64,000 bases of DNA from Trissonchulus latispiculum. Its lineage: Eukaryota > Nematoda > Enoplea > Enoplida > Ironidae. The notes below the pieces were generated by a model that ran no database searches, was not told the origin of the DNA, and saw nothing but the letters and a program-made list of their open reading frames with translations. Each line of letters opens with the position of its first letter. Positions within the stretch are counted from its first letter, which is position 1. The translations under genes were made by a program, and so were the position numbers. The stretch spans positions 62,001-126,000 of the forward strand of contig JASAND010010598.1 in assembly GCA_030248195.1 (NCBI GenBank), in the 5' to 3' direction. This document shows, in pieces, positions 1 through 11,083 of this stretch.

Positions 1-450
1 GTATGTTTTCGATCACCCTGAGTTCAAATATCGCAAAATTTTTCGATTTCTCGAAATTCGATTTTTTTCGATTCGTAAGGGGGGACCAAGGGGAAGCGAA
101 ACATTTTTTGTCTTCGATCTTGCTGAAAAGTTGTATGTAGGGGTTTTCGGGGCCGTAGAACACGAATCTGAAGTCCGTTTTTGGATTCAGCTTTTCGTCA
201 GCTCAGTATAAGCTTACATCTTAAGCTTACAAGTTTATCTTATTCTGAGCTAACGAAAAGCTGAATCGAAAAACGGATTTAAGATTCTTGTTCTACGACC
301 CCGAAAACCCCTGTACACAACTTTTCAGCAAAATCGAAGACAAAAATTTTTTCGGTTCCCCTTGGTCCCCCCTTGCGAATCGAAAAAAATCGAATTTCTC
401 GAAATCAAAAAATTTTGCGATATTTGAACTGAGCGTGGTCGAAAACATAC
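1..450. repeat. Long inverted repeat (foldback element), about 220-bp arms
   Basis: The left arm (1 to about 222) and right arm (about 232 to 450) are imperfect reverse complements around a centre near 225. The outer tip GTATGTTTTCGA is mirrored at 440-450. The left arm starts at the window edge, so the element may extend further left. No transposase is visible; the ORF at 288-551 is only one arm read through. It is best seen as a MITE or foldback element. Confidence 0.8.
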
Positions 451-945
451 CCATACCAAATTTCAGCTCATTTGGTCAAGTTTTACGGAATCTGGGCCTG
501 GGGTGGGTTATCCTGAAAAGAACCCGATTCTGTCCACACTTTTGTAGATAGCTGTAATAGAGTAGTTCATATAAATATATCGTAGTCGTCTACTCGTCTT
601 ATTATTACTACAAGTTCGATAATCTCAATGGGTAGGGTAAGAAATTGGACAATTCCCTAATATTTCGATAATTAAAACATTTAAATCATGAAACATGAAA
701 TTTTAGCAGTATGAGATTAACAAATTTCACTGCTGCTTCCTTAAATAATATTTTTGAAACGTACTCAGAAAGCAGGAACTCGATAGATTCTGCAGACATA
801 ACAAAGCTATTCTCATTCAAAATGTAATACATTTATTTATTCAATGTTAGTTCAATGCTAATACATAGATAATTCCCAAAATATACACTTTAGGCTAGAG
901 TAAGAATTAGTAAGTATTAGTACGGCTACAATAGTACGTAGACAT
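451..945. other. AT-rich intergenic DNA, no gene seen
   Basis: No conserved reading frame, RNA gene or repeat boundary was recognised here. Confidence 0.5.
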
Positions 946-1026
946 GCTTTAGTACGACATAGGTCGTAAAGACTTTAGTACGACGACAGTCGTAAAATAC
1001 TTTAGTACGACTATAAGTCGTAAAAG
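946..1026. repeat. Tandem array of three small hairpins
   Basis: Three consecutive units of about 26-28 bp each read CTTTAGTACGAC, a 4-6 bp spacer, then GTCGTAAA. Each unit is itself a hairpin with a GTACGAC/GTCGTA stem. A diverged half unit may precede at 915-946. Confidence 0.7.
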
Positions 1027-2785
1027 GATGGGGTAAAGAGCTAGGAGAGACCAATTTTACAAAAACTTTGTTTTCTAAAACCCGTTAATATGGAAGAGAG
1101 TATAGCAGGAATTATATACTCTCAAAATTATGAAGCATATAGCACATAAATTTTTCGAAATTATCATGAAAAAGGAAGAAATAAACCAGAAAAATTAGGA
1201 GGATAGATTTAGGTACGTTGGACTCGAAAAACTTTACTCTATTTGGAGAAAGAAAATTGGTAAGCGGTAATAATTACTTATACGGAAATAGAGCGCAGCC
1301 GCGCTGTTACAATTCGGTTAGACGTTTAGTTCAATTATTCAGTTAAATTCCATACACAATGAACTTATGATTCTTTTCGTTATAGTAAATACCTTAAGGG
1401 AAGGACTGAACGTTTAAGGTATAGCTGTTTCTGAAATAACAACTGATGTATTGCATAATAGACCAATTTAATATGATTGGTCATAACGTCAAAAAGAAAA
1501 CAAGCGTTTTGACGCACAGCCATCGTACAAGGCAAATTTTCACATATTCCAGCATTACCAAACCCAGTAGAATTCACTCGATGTCAGGACTAAACTAGCT
1601 TTCATGTAGTGATTTAATCTAATTTAATAAAATTTATTTTCTGACATTGTAATTACAACACGACAAAGAATGTTGAAACTCATTTTTTCGTAATCGGACT
1701 CCTCGAAGGGATAGTCAATTAGGATAGGATAGAATATATGGTCGAGTTAAAAGCACTAAAACAGGAACCGGTAGTTAAAACTACCCGGATACAAAGGAAT
1801 GTAAGGGTTTGGACTTGAAAGAATGGTATGTTTGGAATCCCAACTCATGTACCCACCTCCCAAGAAAAGGTATAACTTAGCATCTATTTCCCAAAGGCAA
1901 TGCGCCAGCTGAGCTTCCGCCAACTGCGCGGCGCGCTTTTGTTGTTCCCGTGTCAAAAATTTCGCTTCACACTAAAGGGAGTCCGTTTTTAGTTTAATCA
2001 AAAAATTAAATTGTAACCGCCAAATCGTAGCCGCAAACACGGACTTAGGTCTTCTTTAACTTGCACTTCATCCAATCTTTCTTCCTTTTGCCTTTCATTT
2101 ATATAAATTTATTTAAGAATTAATTTTGTTCCGCGCCCCTCTTTTGTTTGAGATAGGTGCCGCTTTTTTGTTGATGATCTTGGCACCTGTCTTTTTCGTT
2201 GCGTTCTTCTGCAATGCGGGGAAAGATGAAAAGGAATGAGTGAATTAAGTAAATTTGTAATGATTAGGGCAGGTGAAAGTCGAATTGAAGCGTGAAAATG
2301 TTTCAGCAATACGCGCAGGTAGTGAAGAAATTAAGGGATTAATTTGCAAATAAAAGTTAAACTAAGGCACCCCTTTCAAATTTGAGAAAAAAGTGTCAAC
2401 AACTTAACTACCTAATTTATTTACACCTAATTGCTTGCACCTTGCATGTCATCAAATTAAAAAGTGTAATTTTTAAAACTTACATTTCCGCCGTTGGTTA
2501 TATGGCCAATGCTTAAAAATTGGCCTTAAAATTTTCCATACACTATATGCAAAAATAAAAACCAACATATTACGTGTAACCATTCATACGTTGTAGTTAT
2601 ATGCTCACATTAAAGAATACTTATGCTAATACACATAGACATACACGCCATATACACACTATATATATGTAGAATACATAGCGGCGTAGCACGTGTACAC
2701 ATCCACAGCAGCACTTTGACTTAACACCCTAAGCACACACAACTACTCCCAGTTGCTATAACACTTCATTTTAGCAGGTCTCATT
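1027..2785. other. AT-rich intergenic DNA, no gene seen
   Basis: Only short reading frames without recognisable domains occur. I saw no splice-consistent conserved exon. Confidence 0.4.
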
Positions 2786-2788
2786 TAA

Positions 2789-2880
2789 GTCCCAGTGGCG
2801 CAACGGTTAGTGTTTGGTCCCATTTATTAACGGCCCCCGGATCGAATCACCGTACCGACAGACAGCATTTTTTCTGTCTT
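2789..2880 (+). repeat. tRNA-derived SINE head (Pol III A and B boxes)
   Basis: TGGCGCAACGGTTAG near 2796 matches a Pol III A box. GGATCGAATCA near 2839 is a B box close to the consensus GGTTCGANNCC. A T-run follows at about 2868. The sequence does not fold into a cloverleaf with an anticodon stem, so it is read as a tRNA-derived SINE head or tRNA relic and not a functional tRNA. Confidence 0.5.
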
Positions 2881-2884
2881 GATT

Positions 2885-3860
2885 GGGGACAAAAGAGCAA
2901 CAGAAATAATTACAGTACATTGTTATGTTTGTATATGCATACTTTGTCGTATATTATTACCGTAGTTACTTTGTAGTGCTTATTTGGTTGCTTTTGTATA
3001 CCCTGTATTATTAATACTGTCACTGTAGTATACACTATACTGTACCGTTTATTTGAAACAGGAGTTTCAACTTTCGAAGGGGTGAGTGATGTCACAGGTG
3101 TATAAATAGGTGTAAACACAGCTAAATTATTTAATGTTTAATAATGCAAATTAATTCTTAGGTCTCAAAATTATTAAAATTATGAAGAAAGTTAAGCTAA
3201 CGTACATACCTAAACTCTTCACTTATCGTAAATATTCTAAGTACCAGCTATAGTAGGACTTTCTCTCTTAAAGGTTCTTATGGTAGTTACTGAAGGCAGG
3301 CTGAAGTCATCAGCACTTACGCAGTTTTGCAGTGTTTTCTTATGGGCCAGAAATTATGGGGAAGTGGCGTGATTTTGATAGTTCTTGGAATTGTGCCGGG
3401 TGATGGATAATTTGCTTCTTTCTTCGTGTTTTTATGTTTCCTGAGCTGTTTCGAAACTTGTCAGTGATGTTAGGTATGCTCCGTCAGGGAAGGGGATGAA
3501 AGGGACCGACCTAGCTTTTATGGTTTTTGATGGAATATGTCATTACTTTTTGGACAGAAAGACTGGAAATGAGGGGAAGGGTTGGCCAAGAGATGGGGAG
3601 ACGGTGGCTGAAAGGGGCGGAGCTGATGCTTGTTAAATACCAGTTCATTTTGTTATTGTGGCGCTTTTCTTTTCTCCTGTCGGTTGCTAGAACTCTGCTT
3701 GACTTTGTATCTGTATACCTATACCTGCCTGCTTTGCCTTGTAAAGCTATAGACTTCAGTGACTCTAAGACAGACAACGATCCACTCAACAGCCGTCACA
3801 GGTCATTGCCTCTGCACGCTTCCAGCAGAAACCTACTACCTCGGGCCTGTGACACATGCA
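2885..3860. other. Intergenic DNA, no gene seen
   Basis: A 149-codon frame (3527-3976) runs into the downstream duplicated repeat and has no recognisable domain, so it is not called as a gene. Confidence 0.4.
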
Positions 3861-4987
3861 CAAACAAGAGGATAAGAAAGCTAAAGTACCGCCAACTTGA
3901 ATTCAAACTTATTCTAGGCAAATTTTATGAACCTTTGCCGAAATTAAATTTAAATTTCCAGGATCTTTCTAATTAAATGTTAAATTCTACACAATCAAAT
4001 CGAGTAAATGTAGGAGGAAATTTTTGGTGCAGGTCAGGCCGATTACCACATATGTACTAGGGGGGATCAGTTTCGAGACTGACCTAATTTTTTATTGCAT
4101 TTAACTTTGTTTTCTTCTTCGGGAATTGTTCTTGGAAATCTTAATTCTTGTCTTAATCTTAATTTCGCCAGTAGACAGTGGTAATTGTTTCTTACATACC
4201 TTCAAAATTTTAGAGCTTGTTCCGGGAGTGTAGTCTGTTTTAGCATTGTGCATACGGATAACTTCTAAGTTGTACATATTTTTGCACATGCGCAAAGTTT
4301 ACAGATGTTGGCTTACTGTTGACCCGAGGGTCACAAGCTTTGACCCACTCCTTACCCTACCTACGCATAGTCACTGCTGATTTAAAGTTAATTCAGCTTC
4401 AGTCTCAAACTTACATATGTAATATAATGTTTTAGGCTTTTCGCGAATATAAACATAACTGTTTCACGTGATGTAACTGACTTGCTATACTCAAATTGGA
4501 CGCTTTTCAATATTGCACGTAACATATATACTAAAATCAAAGCATTTTTAAGCCCAGTGTGTATCAAACAAAATAAGAATGAGAGAAATTACAAAAAGAA
4601 ACTATTAATTACTTACATAGCGTTGAAGATCAGTAACAAAGCTATCATAATCCACTCCAGTACCCGACTAAACGTTGGAAAACCCCGACTAAACGTTGGA
4701 ATAAACTTTGCTAAACTGAAGGTCAAAGGTTAGTATGACCATTAGTTTCGGGTTTCCAGCTAGGTTTCCTTCCCAGCTTAGGTGAAAGGGAGAAGTTTTC
4801 TATAAGGGGGGTGGTAACACTGTTTTGATTTTCTAGCTAAAAAATTTTATTAAAATGGTTTTTGAAAATAGTGTGTCCAACAGTACAGTGATGTAAATTT
4901 TAACAGATTTTAGATTTTTTTGCATCCTTAATTTTTTCTTTCCTTTCTCCCTTCTCCAAATGCAGTCCTTCCTTTTGACTCAGCTAG
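3861..4987 (+). repeat. Direct duplication, copy A
   Basis: It begins at CAAACAAGAGGATAAGAAAG and ends in a pyrimidine-rich stretch TTTCTTTCCTTTCTCCC. It aligns along its length with 5121-6391 in the same orientation, with scattered substitutions and small indels. No coding capacity was recognised. Confidence 0.85.
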
Positions 4988-5120
4988 ATTCGAGAGGATG
5001 TTATTTCTACACGAAACAAAGGATGCGCCTGCTTTTCTGTATCAGGTTCCCTGTTGTATAATACAACTGCTAGAAAAGCGGCGGGCAAATGAAAATGTTT
5101 GATACCCGCCTTTACATACG

Positions 5121-6391
5121 TAAACAAGAGGAAAAGAAAGCTAAAGTACCGCCAACTTGAATTCAAACTCATTCAAAACAAGAAATTAAATTTAAATTTC
5201 CGGGATCTTTCTAATTAAATGTTTAATTTTACACAATCAAATCGAGTAAATGTAGGAGGAAATTTTTGGTGCAGGTCGGGTCGACTACCAAATGTGTACT
5301 AGCGGGGCCGAGTTTCGCGACGAACCTAATATTTTCCTACATTTAGCTTTGTTTTCTTCTTCGGGAATTATTCTTGGAAATCTTAATTCTTGTATAATTC
5401 CGACAATAGACAGTGGTAATTGTTTCTTACATACCTTCAAAATTTTAGAGCTTGTTCCGGGAGTGTACTCTTTTAGCATTGTATATACAGATAAGTTCTA
5501 AGTTGTACATGCTTTTGCACATGCGTAGTGTTTACAGAAGTCGTGCCTGTGCTACATTTCAAACGTTGTCGTTTTTTCAAAATATTGGCGTCGCACTGTG
5601 GAAACTGAGATGATTTTGGCCAGAAGTTATGTAAAACAAAATAATCAAAGCTGGAATTCGGCGAAACCGAATGATTTTGAAGTTTTATTACACAATGTAT
5701 TTTTGAGCCTAGTCTGATAAAAGGAGTCGACTCACTCCGTGTTGACCCGCAGGTCACAAGTTTTTACCCACACCCTACCCTACCCTACCCACGAATAGTC
5801 AATGTTGATTTAAAATTAATTCGTCTCAGACTTGCATATGCAATATATATGTTTCAGGATTTCCGCGAATATAAGCATAATTGTTTCACGTGATGTAACT
5901 GACTTGCTATACTCAAATTGCACGCTTTTCAATATTGCACGTAACATATCATATATACCAAAATAAAGAACTTTTAAGCCAAAGTGTGTATCATACAAAA
6001 TAAGAATGAGAGAAATGGCTAAAAGAAAGTATTAATACTTTACATAGCGTTGAAGATCAGTAACAAAGCTACCATAGTCCACTCCAGTACCCGACCAAAC
6101 GTTGGGAGAAACTTTGCTAGACTGAAGGTCAAAGGTTAGTATGACCATTAGCTTCGGGTTTCCAGCTGGGTTTCTTTACCAGCTTAGGTTAAAGGGAGAA
6201 GTTTTCTATAAGGGGGGGGGGCGGTAACATTGTTTTGATTTTATAGCTAAGAAATTTTATTAAAATGGTTTTTGAAAATAGTGTGTCCAACAGTACAGTG
6301 GTGTAAATTTTAACAAATTTTAGATTCTTGCATTTTTAATTTTTCTTTCCTTTCTCCCTTCGCCAAATCCAATCCCTTTGACTCGTGTAGA
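5121..6391 (+). repeat. Direct duplication, copy B, with about 195 bp extra
   Basis: Copy of 3861-4987. It carries an extra segment at about 5541-5735 absent from copy A; flanking sequence resumes at GTTGACCCGCAGGTCACAAG against GTTGACCCGAGGGTCACAAG in copy A. The two copies lie only about 130 bp apart, which suggests tandem segmental duplication, or two adjacent copies of one repeat family. Confidence 0.85.
5770..5791 (+). repeat. Short CCCTA tandem repeat
   Basis: Four CCCTA units in a row (CCCTACCCTACCCTACCC) where copy A has a shorter run. Too short to be a telomeric tract. Confidence 0.6.
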
Positions 6392-6690
6392 TGGTGGATT
6401 GGTGGATATTTAGTCTATAGTTAAACGAAACCAGACCCTGGCAACAATCGGACGCACACAGAGTTAAGAGAGGGGTCGCAATTTTTTGACCGTCTCCGCT
6501 TTTTGTCATTGTCACATATTTTGTTCTTTCCATGGGCATGCAAAACCAAACAAGTGCGTTTCTTGCAAAACTTTTCCTATCATTCACCACAGCCCTCCAA
6601 ACATGACCACTACATGTGATAAACATAGGAGGATGAAAACAGGAAAATTTTTCTGCTACCAGAAGTTTGAACACTGTGTAACAGCAAATC
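6392..6690 (+). repeat. Dispersed repeat D1, copy 1
   Basis: It aligns over about 270 bp with 37846-38107. Shared landmarks are CAACAATCGGAC, GACCGTCTCCGCTTTTT and GGGCATGCAAAACCA. The GACCGTCTCCG part also matches the right arm of the foldback element at 60973-62208 in reverse complement. Confidence 0.8.
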
Positions 6691-7302
6691 AGCTACAACT
6701 TGTTGTAAACCTTCTGGACTAGGTATAGTGCTAATACTTCCTGAGGGGTCGCTGATTTTCTAGGAATTTTGAAAGTTCGGAGAAGCAGGTTCAAAATCGC
6801 TCAACATATCTTGAGGTCACTGAACGTTTTATCCTGTCTTAATGAACTAACCCTTCGGCATAGAAACTCCGAGTTTAAATATATTAGCTCTGTAAATTGC
6901 AATGGCTCTATTTTGCATATGATCAATCCCTATCAGGGCTTTTTAGTAGCTCCCATTTTTGTAGCAGAAATTTCATTTTTCCTCAAAAACATCATTTTTC
7001 GAAAATTTTGATTGTTGCTTTACAAGTCAGACAAAACTTACGGTATCTCAATAAAATTTGGGGTGCTAATCGATACCAAAATGTATGTAAAATTTCCTGC
7101 CATTAGTTTGTGTATTGCGTTGGCCGCATACTACGATAGCATGGTAAACATCTATGGGCAAACACATTTTATCCTTTTACACCAAGCCAGTATGTTAACA
7201 TTAGAGCATGTTAAAGGTTGAGTGTGCTTGACAAAATCGTTTCTGTCTCGTTGCTTGACTTGTCATTGTGATTTATGCACTGATAAATGTCTACAGGCGT
7301 AC
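6691..7302. other. Intergenic DNA, no gene seen
   Basis: Short overlapping frames only (for example 6769-7221), none with a recognisable domain. Confidence 0.4.
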
Positions 7303-7309
7303 ATAATAG

Positions 7310-7728
7310 CAAGAGTACATAATACATAAGAGTATGACAGCTGGCATACTCTATGTATTATGAGCTCGCTACATCCGATGCGCGCTATCGGCTGACCCCC
7401 CCCCATAAATCAGACCCCCCTCACCCCGCCCCTATACATGTACGGCGTCCAAACGGGGGGTCGGGCTCGTGCTTGTATATTTTGTACACAGATGTGTAAA
7501 TCATACGAGCTTAAACCCCATACACAAATTGGGGCCCCGTCAAGTTTAACATGTAAGTATACTAACATAGACCCCGACCCCCCGTTTGGACGCCGTACAT
7601 GTATAGGGGCGGGGTCAAGGGGGGTCTGATTTATGGGGGGGGTTAGCCGATAGCGTGCAGAGGATGTAGCGAGCTGATAATACATAGAGCATGACGCTTG
7701 TCATACTCTTATGTATTATGTACTCTTG
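7310..7728. mobile_element. CAAGAGTACATAATA MITE, member 1, 7-bp TSD
   Basis: A 419-bp element with long terminal inverted repeats starting CAAGAGTACATAATA. It is flanked by perfect 7-bp direct repeats ATAATAG (7303-7309 and 7729-7735). The arms continue inward through CTATCGGCTGACCCCCCCCC and CGTCCAAACGGGGGGTCGG, giving near-complete self-complementarity. No transposase. Related members lie at 39328-39707, 40855-41205, 50505-50815 and 56831-57269. Confidence 0.9.
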
Positions 7729-7748
7729 ATAATAGATAAGAGTAAGAA

Positions 7749-8274
7749 AGAAGGGAGAAGATGGATATTTAGAGCGTGGTTAAGTGGCAGGAAATAAGCG
7801 GTTATATATTAAAGCAAATGCATATATTTATATATGTGTTTTCGTATATTCATCACTCGCGGTTGCTGATGCATTATCATTTCCAGAATCGGCAACAAAC
7901 TGGCTTAGTGGGGCAAATGGACTGATACTGTAAATATTAAACAAAGGTGCACAATCACACATAAAACACAACTAGATGCGATTGTGGGTTACAATTAGTC
8001 ATAAGAGGTGTGGTAGTAATAAGTATACGAAGTAGACGTCAGTTGTGTTGTTATATGATATGAATCAGAGTCTTTCGGCCCTAATCCCTTAGACTCTGAC
8101 GAATGCAAAAACTAAGACTGCAAATTGGCTAGATCTAATAAAGATACGTAGGGGTCACGAACTGAATTGGGACCACATGCGCCAGAGCGGGTAGGGTTGG
8201 GCCAGCCTCAATGAGACCTGATTCATTCCGATCACATCTTTAATTATTATTGTGTCTGAATTTAGGGTTTGTCG
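7749..8274 (+). repeat. Dispersed repeat D2, copy 1
   Basis: Nearly identical to 21601-22218 in the same orientation. Landmarks are TGGATATTTAGAG, a CATATATTTATATATGTG stretch and the hairpin CAGAGTCT...AGACTCTG near 8066-8098. It lacks the roughly 97-bp segment present in copy 2. It could be part of a retroelement terminal repeat, but no element could be assembled around it with confidence. Confidence 0.85.
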
Positions 8275-8514
8275 TAGGGTTTAATGAGTTATTTAACGTA
8301 GTTCCATTTTTGATTTTGTTTGGTTTAATTTGTATTTTTCAGTGATATTTGTATCACTGTATATGTATACTGTTATATAGTACATCTTTTATAAACCTGT
8401 TAGAATATCCGGGGTGCATTGTATAATGTCTTTTTCGTTGTCACATATACAAGAGTCTTATTATTTGGTTTTTGATTGTATTCTTTATAATGGTGTTAGA
8501 GACGTTGGAGGTAG
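8275..8514. other. Spacer between repeat D2 and solo LTR
   Basis: No coding or RNA feature recognised. Confidence 0.4.
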
Positions 8515-9325
8515 CGTTTGCTGCTGCAGCTTTCGTCGAGAGTTTTTGTCAATACTGACTTGTTAGCAGCTACAGTAAGACTAAAGGGCTAAAAGGGGAT
8601 TGGGCCTAAAAAGAAAACACGAGTGTTTTCTAATTCGTCAGAAAGATAGGGTTTGCGGAAGGGTTTGAGGTAATTCTAGGAATTACCATAAGTTTGACAT
8701 TTTGATGCATTTTTAGAAGAATTTTCTAAGTTTTTATATTTCCTGCAAACGTCCCAAATTATCGAAAACAACATTAACAAAAGCGAAACCTAAAAGGGGC
8801 CGACCCAATTTGAAGAATAGCAGACCCGACTTTGGAAGGAACAGAAACGAAAACATCTAAAACTAAGCCGAAAACGGGCTCCCGAAAGACTATTGACGCA
8901 AGCGGAGGGCGGGGTTTTACCCACTATAAAAATGTCCGCAAATTGTTGTTTAGTGCCTGTCTTGGAAGTTGCAGTGGTTTGGTGTGGTGTTCTGCTTACT
9001 TGCGAATAAACGAACGATTAGACTAGGACTTCGCAGTTGGAGAGACTTGTCCGCGATCCACAGATTAGTTAAGTTTAATTCTAGTTAGAGGCCGAGGGTT
9101 CACACCTAAGCCGTTAAATTAAACCTACATTCAGACTATTTGTGTGCAAGTCAGTGTGAGGGTGAAATCCCAGCACTTGACCGAGTTTCTAAAGTTTCAA
9201 AGTCAGTGTGAGGGTGCGATCCCAGCACTTGACCAAAAGTCTCAGAAGTTTAAAGTAAATTTCCACTGCGCCGGCTTCCCGTTCTGCTACCAGTTACCTG
9301 GCACACTCAGTTCTGCCTTGCCACA
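8515..9325 (+). mobile_element. Solo LTR of LTR family A
   Basis: About 811 bp, matching in reverse complement the LTR at 17584-18396. Both end in GCCTTGCCACA. The + copy has no adjoining primer-binding site or gag and is followed directly by a Penelope-like RT fragment, so it is a solo LTR. The repeated phrase GGGATCGCACC/GGGTGAAATCCCAGCACTTGACC forms a short internal direct repeat (about 9160-9230). A 64-codon frame inside (8832-9026) occurs in both copies but is LTR sequence and not a gene. Confidence 0.85.
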
Positions 9326-9329
9326 CTAA

Positions 9330-9545
9330 CGATAATGATATATTCAACATAATATCTAAATATATGTACCCACCGGAATTAAATACTAAATAAAATTAAC
9401 GCCTGCAATCAAGAAGCCAATGTTCTAGATCTTAATATGAAAATTTCCAACGGTAAATTCGTAACAAAATTATATGATAAACGGGATGATTTCCCATTCA
9501 CTGCATACAAATTGACACAATTGTTTCGTAATGATATATAACTAC
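9330..9545 (+). pseudogene. Penelope-like RT fragment (C-terminal part)
   Basis: Translated on the plus strand, the segment gives a frame ending DIFNIISKYMYPPELN, two in-frame stops, then VLDLNMKISNGKFVTKLYDK and RDDFPF. This is the characteristic post-catalytic region of Penelope-like reverse transcriptases (DI-F then FLDL-x-I then KLYDKRDDF). The fragment abuts the solo LTR end and is followed by a short ATT microsatellite (9543-9557). It corresponds to the part missing from the Penelope-like copy at 19255-21190, in the opposite orientation. Confidence 0.7.
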
Positions 9546-10335
9546 TATTATTATTACTTTATATAAGGCATATACTTCCGTGGTGTGATGTATAGATATG
9601 CAAACAACTATAGTCTGCTTTGTGTCTTATTTACTTTGGACGTCTCTTTCTTACTGCGTAGTAGAACGGCGGTCTATTTCAAAAGCCTGTTTTTAACGCA
9701 GTTCCTACAGTAAGACGAAAAGCTATTGACACTATGAGTACTAATTTGTTTCTTAAATCTTGCACGTGTGCAAATATATCAAAGCGAGCAAAGCAGAAGC
9801 CGTTAAGAAAATTAATTGCACTAAGTGCACTACGCACTGCTCTAAGTGCTGTGGTTGAGGGGGACCTCCAGGCCTTGACTGCTTTAATGGAGTAGGGGGA
9901 GGAGGCACGGCAGGAGGTGGGGCTGGCACTTGACCGGCTCGCCGCCTCCTGTCAGTGGCTACATTTCCGCTTGCGGTACGTGGAACGGACCGGCAATCCG
10001 GACCATCCACGTCCGCCCAGTGTATAAGCACTGGTGGCGGAGGGGGGTAGGTTGGGTTTATTGAGATGGGGGCAGAAACTCAAAAAACACTAAAAATTGT
10101 TATAATTAAAAGGAAATATTTACAGATTCAGCGGAATAGAAAAGCACCACTAAAGAAGTTCCACCCTAGAATAGTATATAATTACTATCACAGTTTTTAA
10201 GTAGAAACGTCATGTAGGTTTTTCTATTTTTTTATACACAGTTAGTGTAACTTTAGAATGCAGTTGTTGAAAGTTTAAAATGAAGTTTCAATGTGATATA
10301 AACCTGTGTTTGCATTTAGATTTTAAATTAAATTA
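9546..10335. other. Region upstream of LINE ORF1; no confident gene
   Basis: A GC-rich island (about 9820-10040) stands out from its AT-rich surroundings and could be an upstream exon or 5' part of the LINE. No frame was recognised as conserved. Confidence 0.35.
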
Positions 10336-11056
10336 ATGGCTGCTTCAAATCAAGCTGGTCCCTCGGACCATCCCCCGCTGCCTCCCGGGGAACTCCCACT
10401 TAGTGAGGCATACATCCGGCCTCTGACTTTTTCAAATTACCCGCAGTTAGGTGCGGATATCCAGGGGATACGCACCGCCATCCGCGAGTTCCGGGACTGG
10501 TACCGTGGTGGTACTCCCCTGGAGGATTGCCTCTGCTTTACCGACCAAATCGCAGGCCGGCTTGGGGGCATCCGCCGCGGGTTGGAGTGGATTGAGGATT
10601 GGCGCATGCCTCGCCCTCCAATCCCTAAATTTCGAACTTTTACCGTGGGGAGGGAGTTCCCACAGGGGGTGGGGGGTTCCGATGGTAAACTGCCACGCCT
10701 GGCTGCCTCGGTCAGTCCAACTGGAGCCATATCACGAATTTTCCTGAAACTTAAGGTAACTTAAAAATTTTATTTTAAATATTTTTAATATTCTATTAAA
10801 TTAAAATTTATATAGAAATATATAATTTTGAAACACCCATTATACCCTTTTTATGTAGTACTATGTGCGGTTGCTGCTGTGCAGCTTATATTTTGGAAGC
10901 ATTTTTTAATCTCTTTTTAAGGACAGTAGATATCAGGATTTGCGGCAGAAATTGGAGGCTTACCGAAAGAAGGATGGCAGTAATCAGAATGTGGTTATCA
11001 GGAATGGAAAGTTTTATGATAAGGTAGCTAAGGTTTTAGTTGATATCAATGCCTAG
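10336..11056 (+). CDS. Probable LINE ORF1, interrupted by a 166-bp intron-like gap
   Basis: An ATG at 10336 opens 140 codons to 10755. There the frame meets GTAACT and dies. At 10922, after CTTTTTAAG, it resumes in phase 0 for 45 codons to a TAG ending at 11056. The second part contains LRQKLEAYRKKDGSNQN followed by VVIRNGK, which resembles the C-terminus of ORF1 proteins of LINEs (helix, then IRNG-K). The first part is proline/glycine rich and unrecognised. The GT...AG borders fit an intron of phase 0 (10756-10921), but an insertion into ORF1 is equally possible. ORF2 of the LINE follows 28 bp downstream. Domain assignment is inference from a short motif. Confidence 0.5.
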
Positions 11057-11083
11057 GATCTGTTACCCTCGAACTCAGTATAC

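Noticed and set aside
3527..3976. 149-codon plus-strand frame
   Set aside because: It crosses into the duplicated repeat at 3861 and shows no domain or splice context; likely chance.
5770..5791. Telomeric repeat tract
   Set aside because: Only four CCCTA units inside an ordinary duplicated repeat.
8055..8125. Possible hammerhead ribozyme (CTCTGACGAA with a CAGAGTCT/AGACTCTG stem)
   Set aside because: The core lacks a matching GAAA/cleavage-site arrangement on either strand; only a hairpin is supported.
8832..9026. 64-codon frame identical to 17885-18079 on the other strand
   Set aside because: Identity comes from the two LTR copies; the frame is within the LTR and not a conserved gene.
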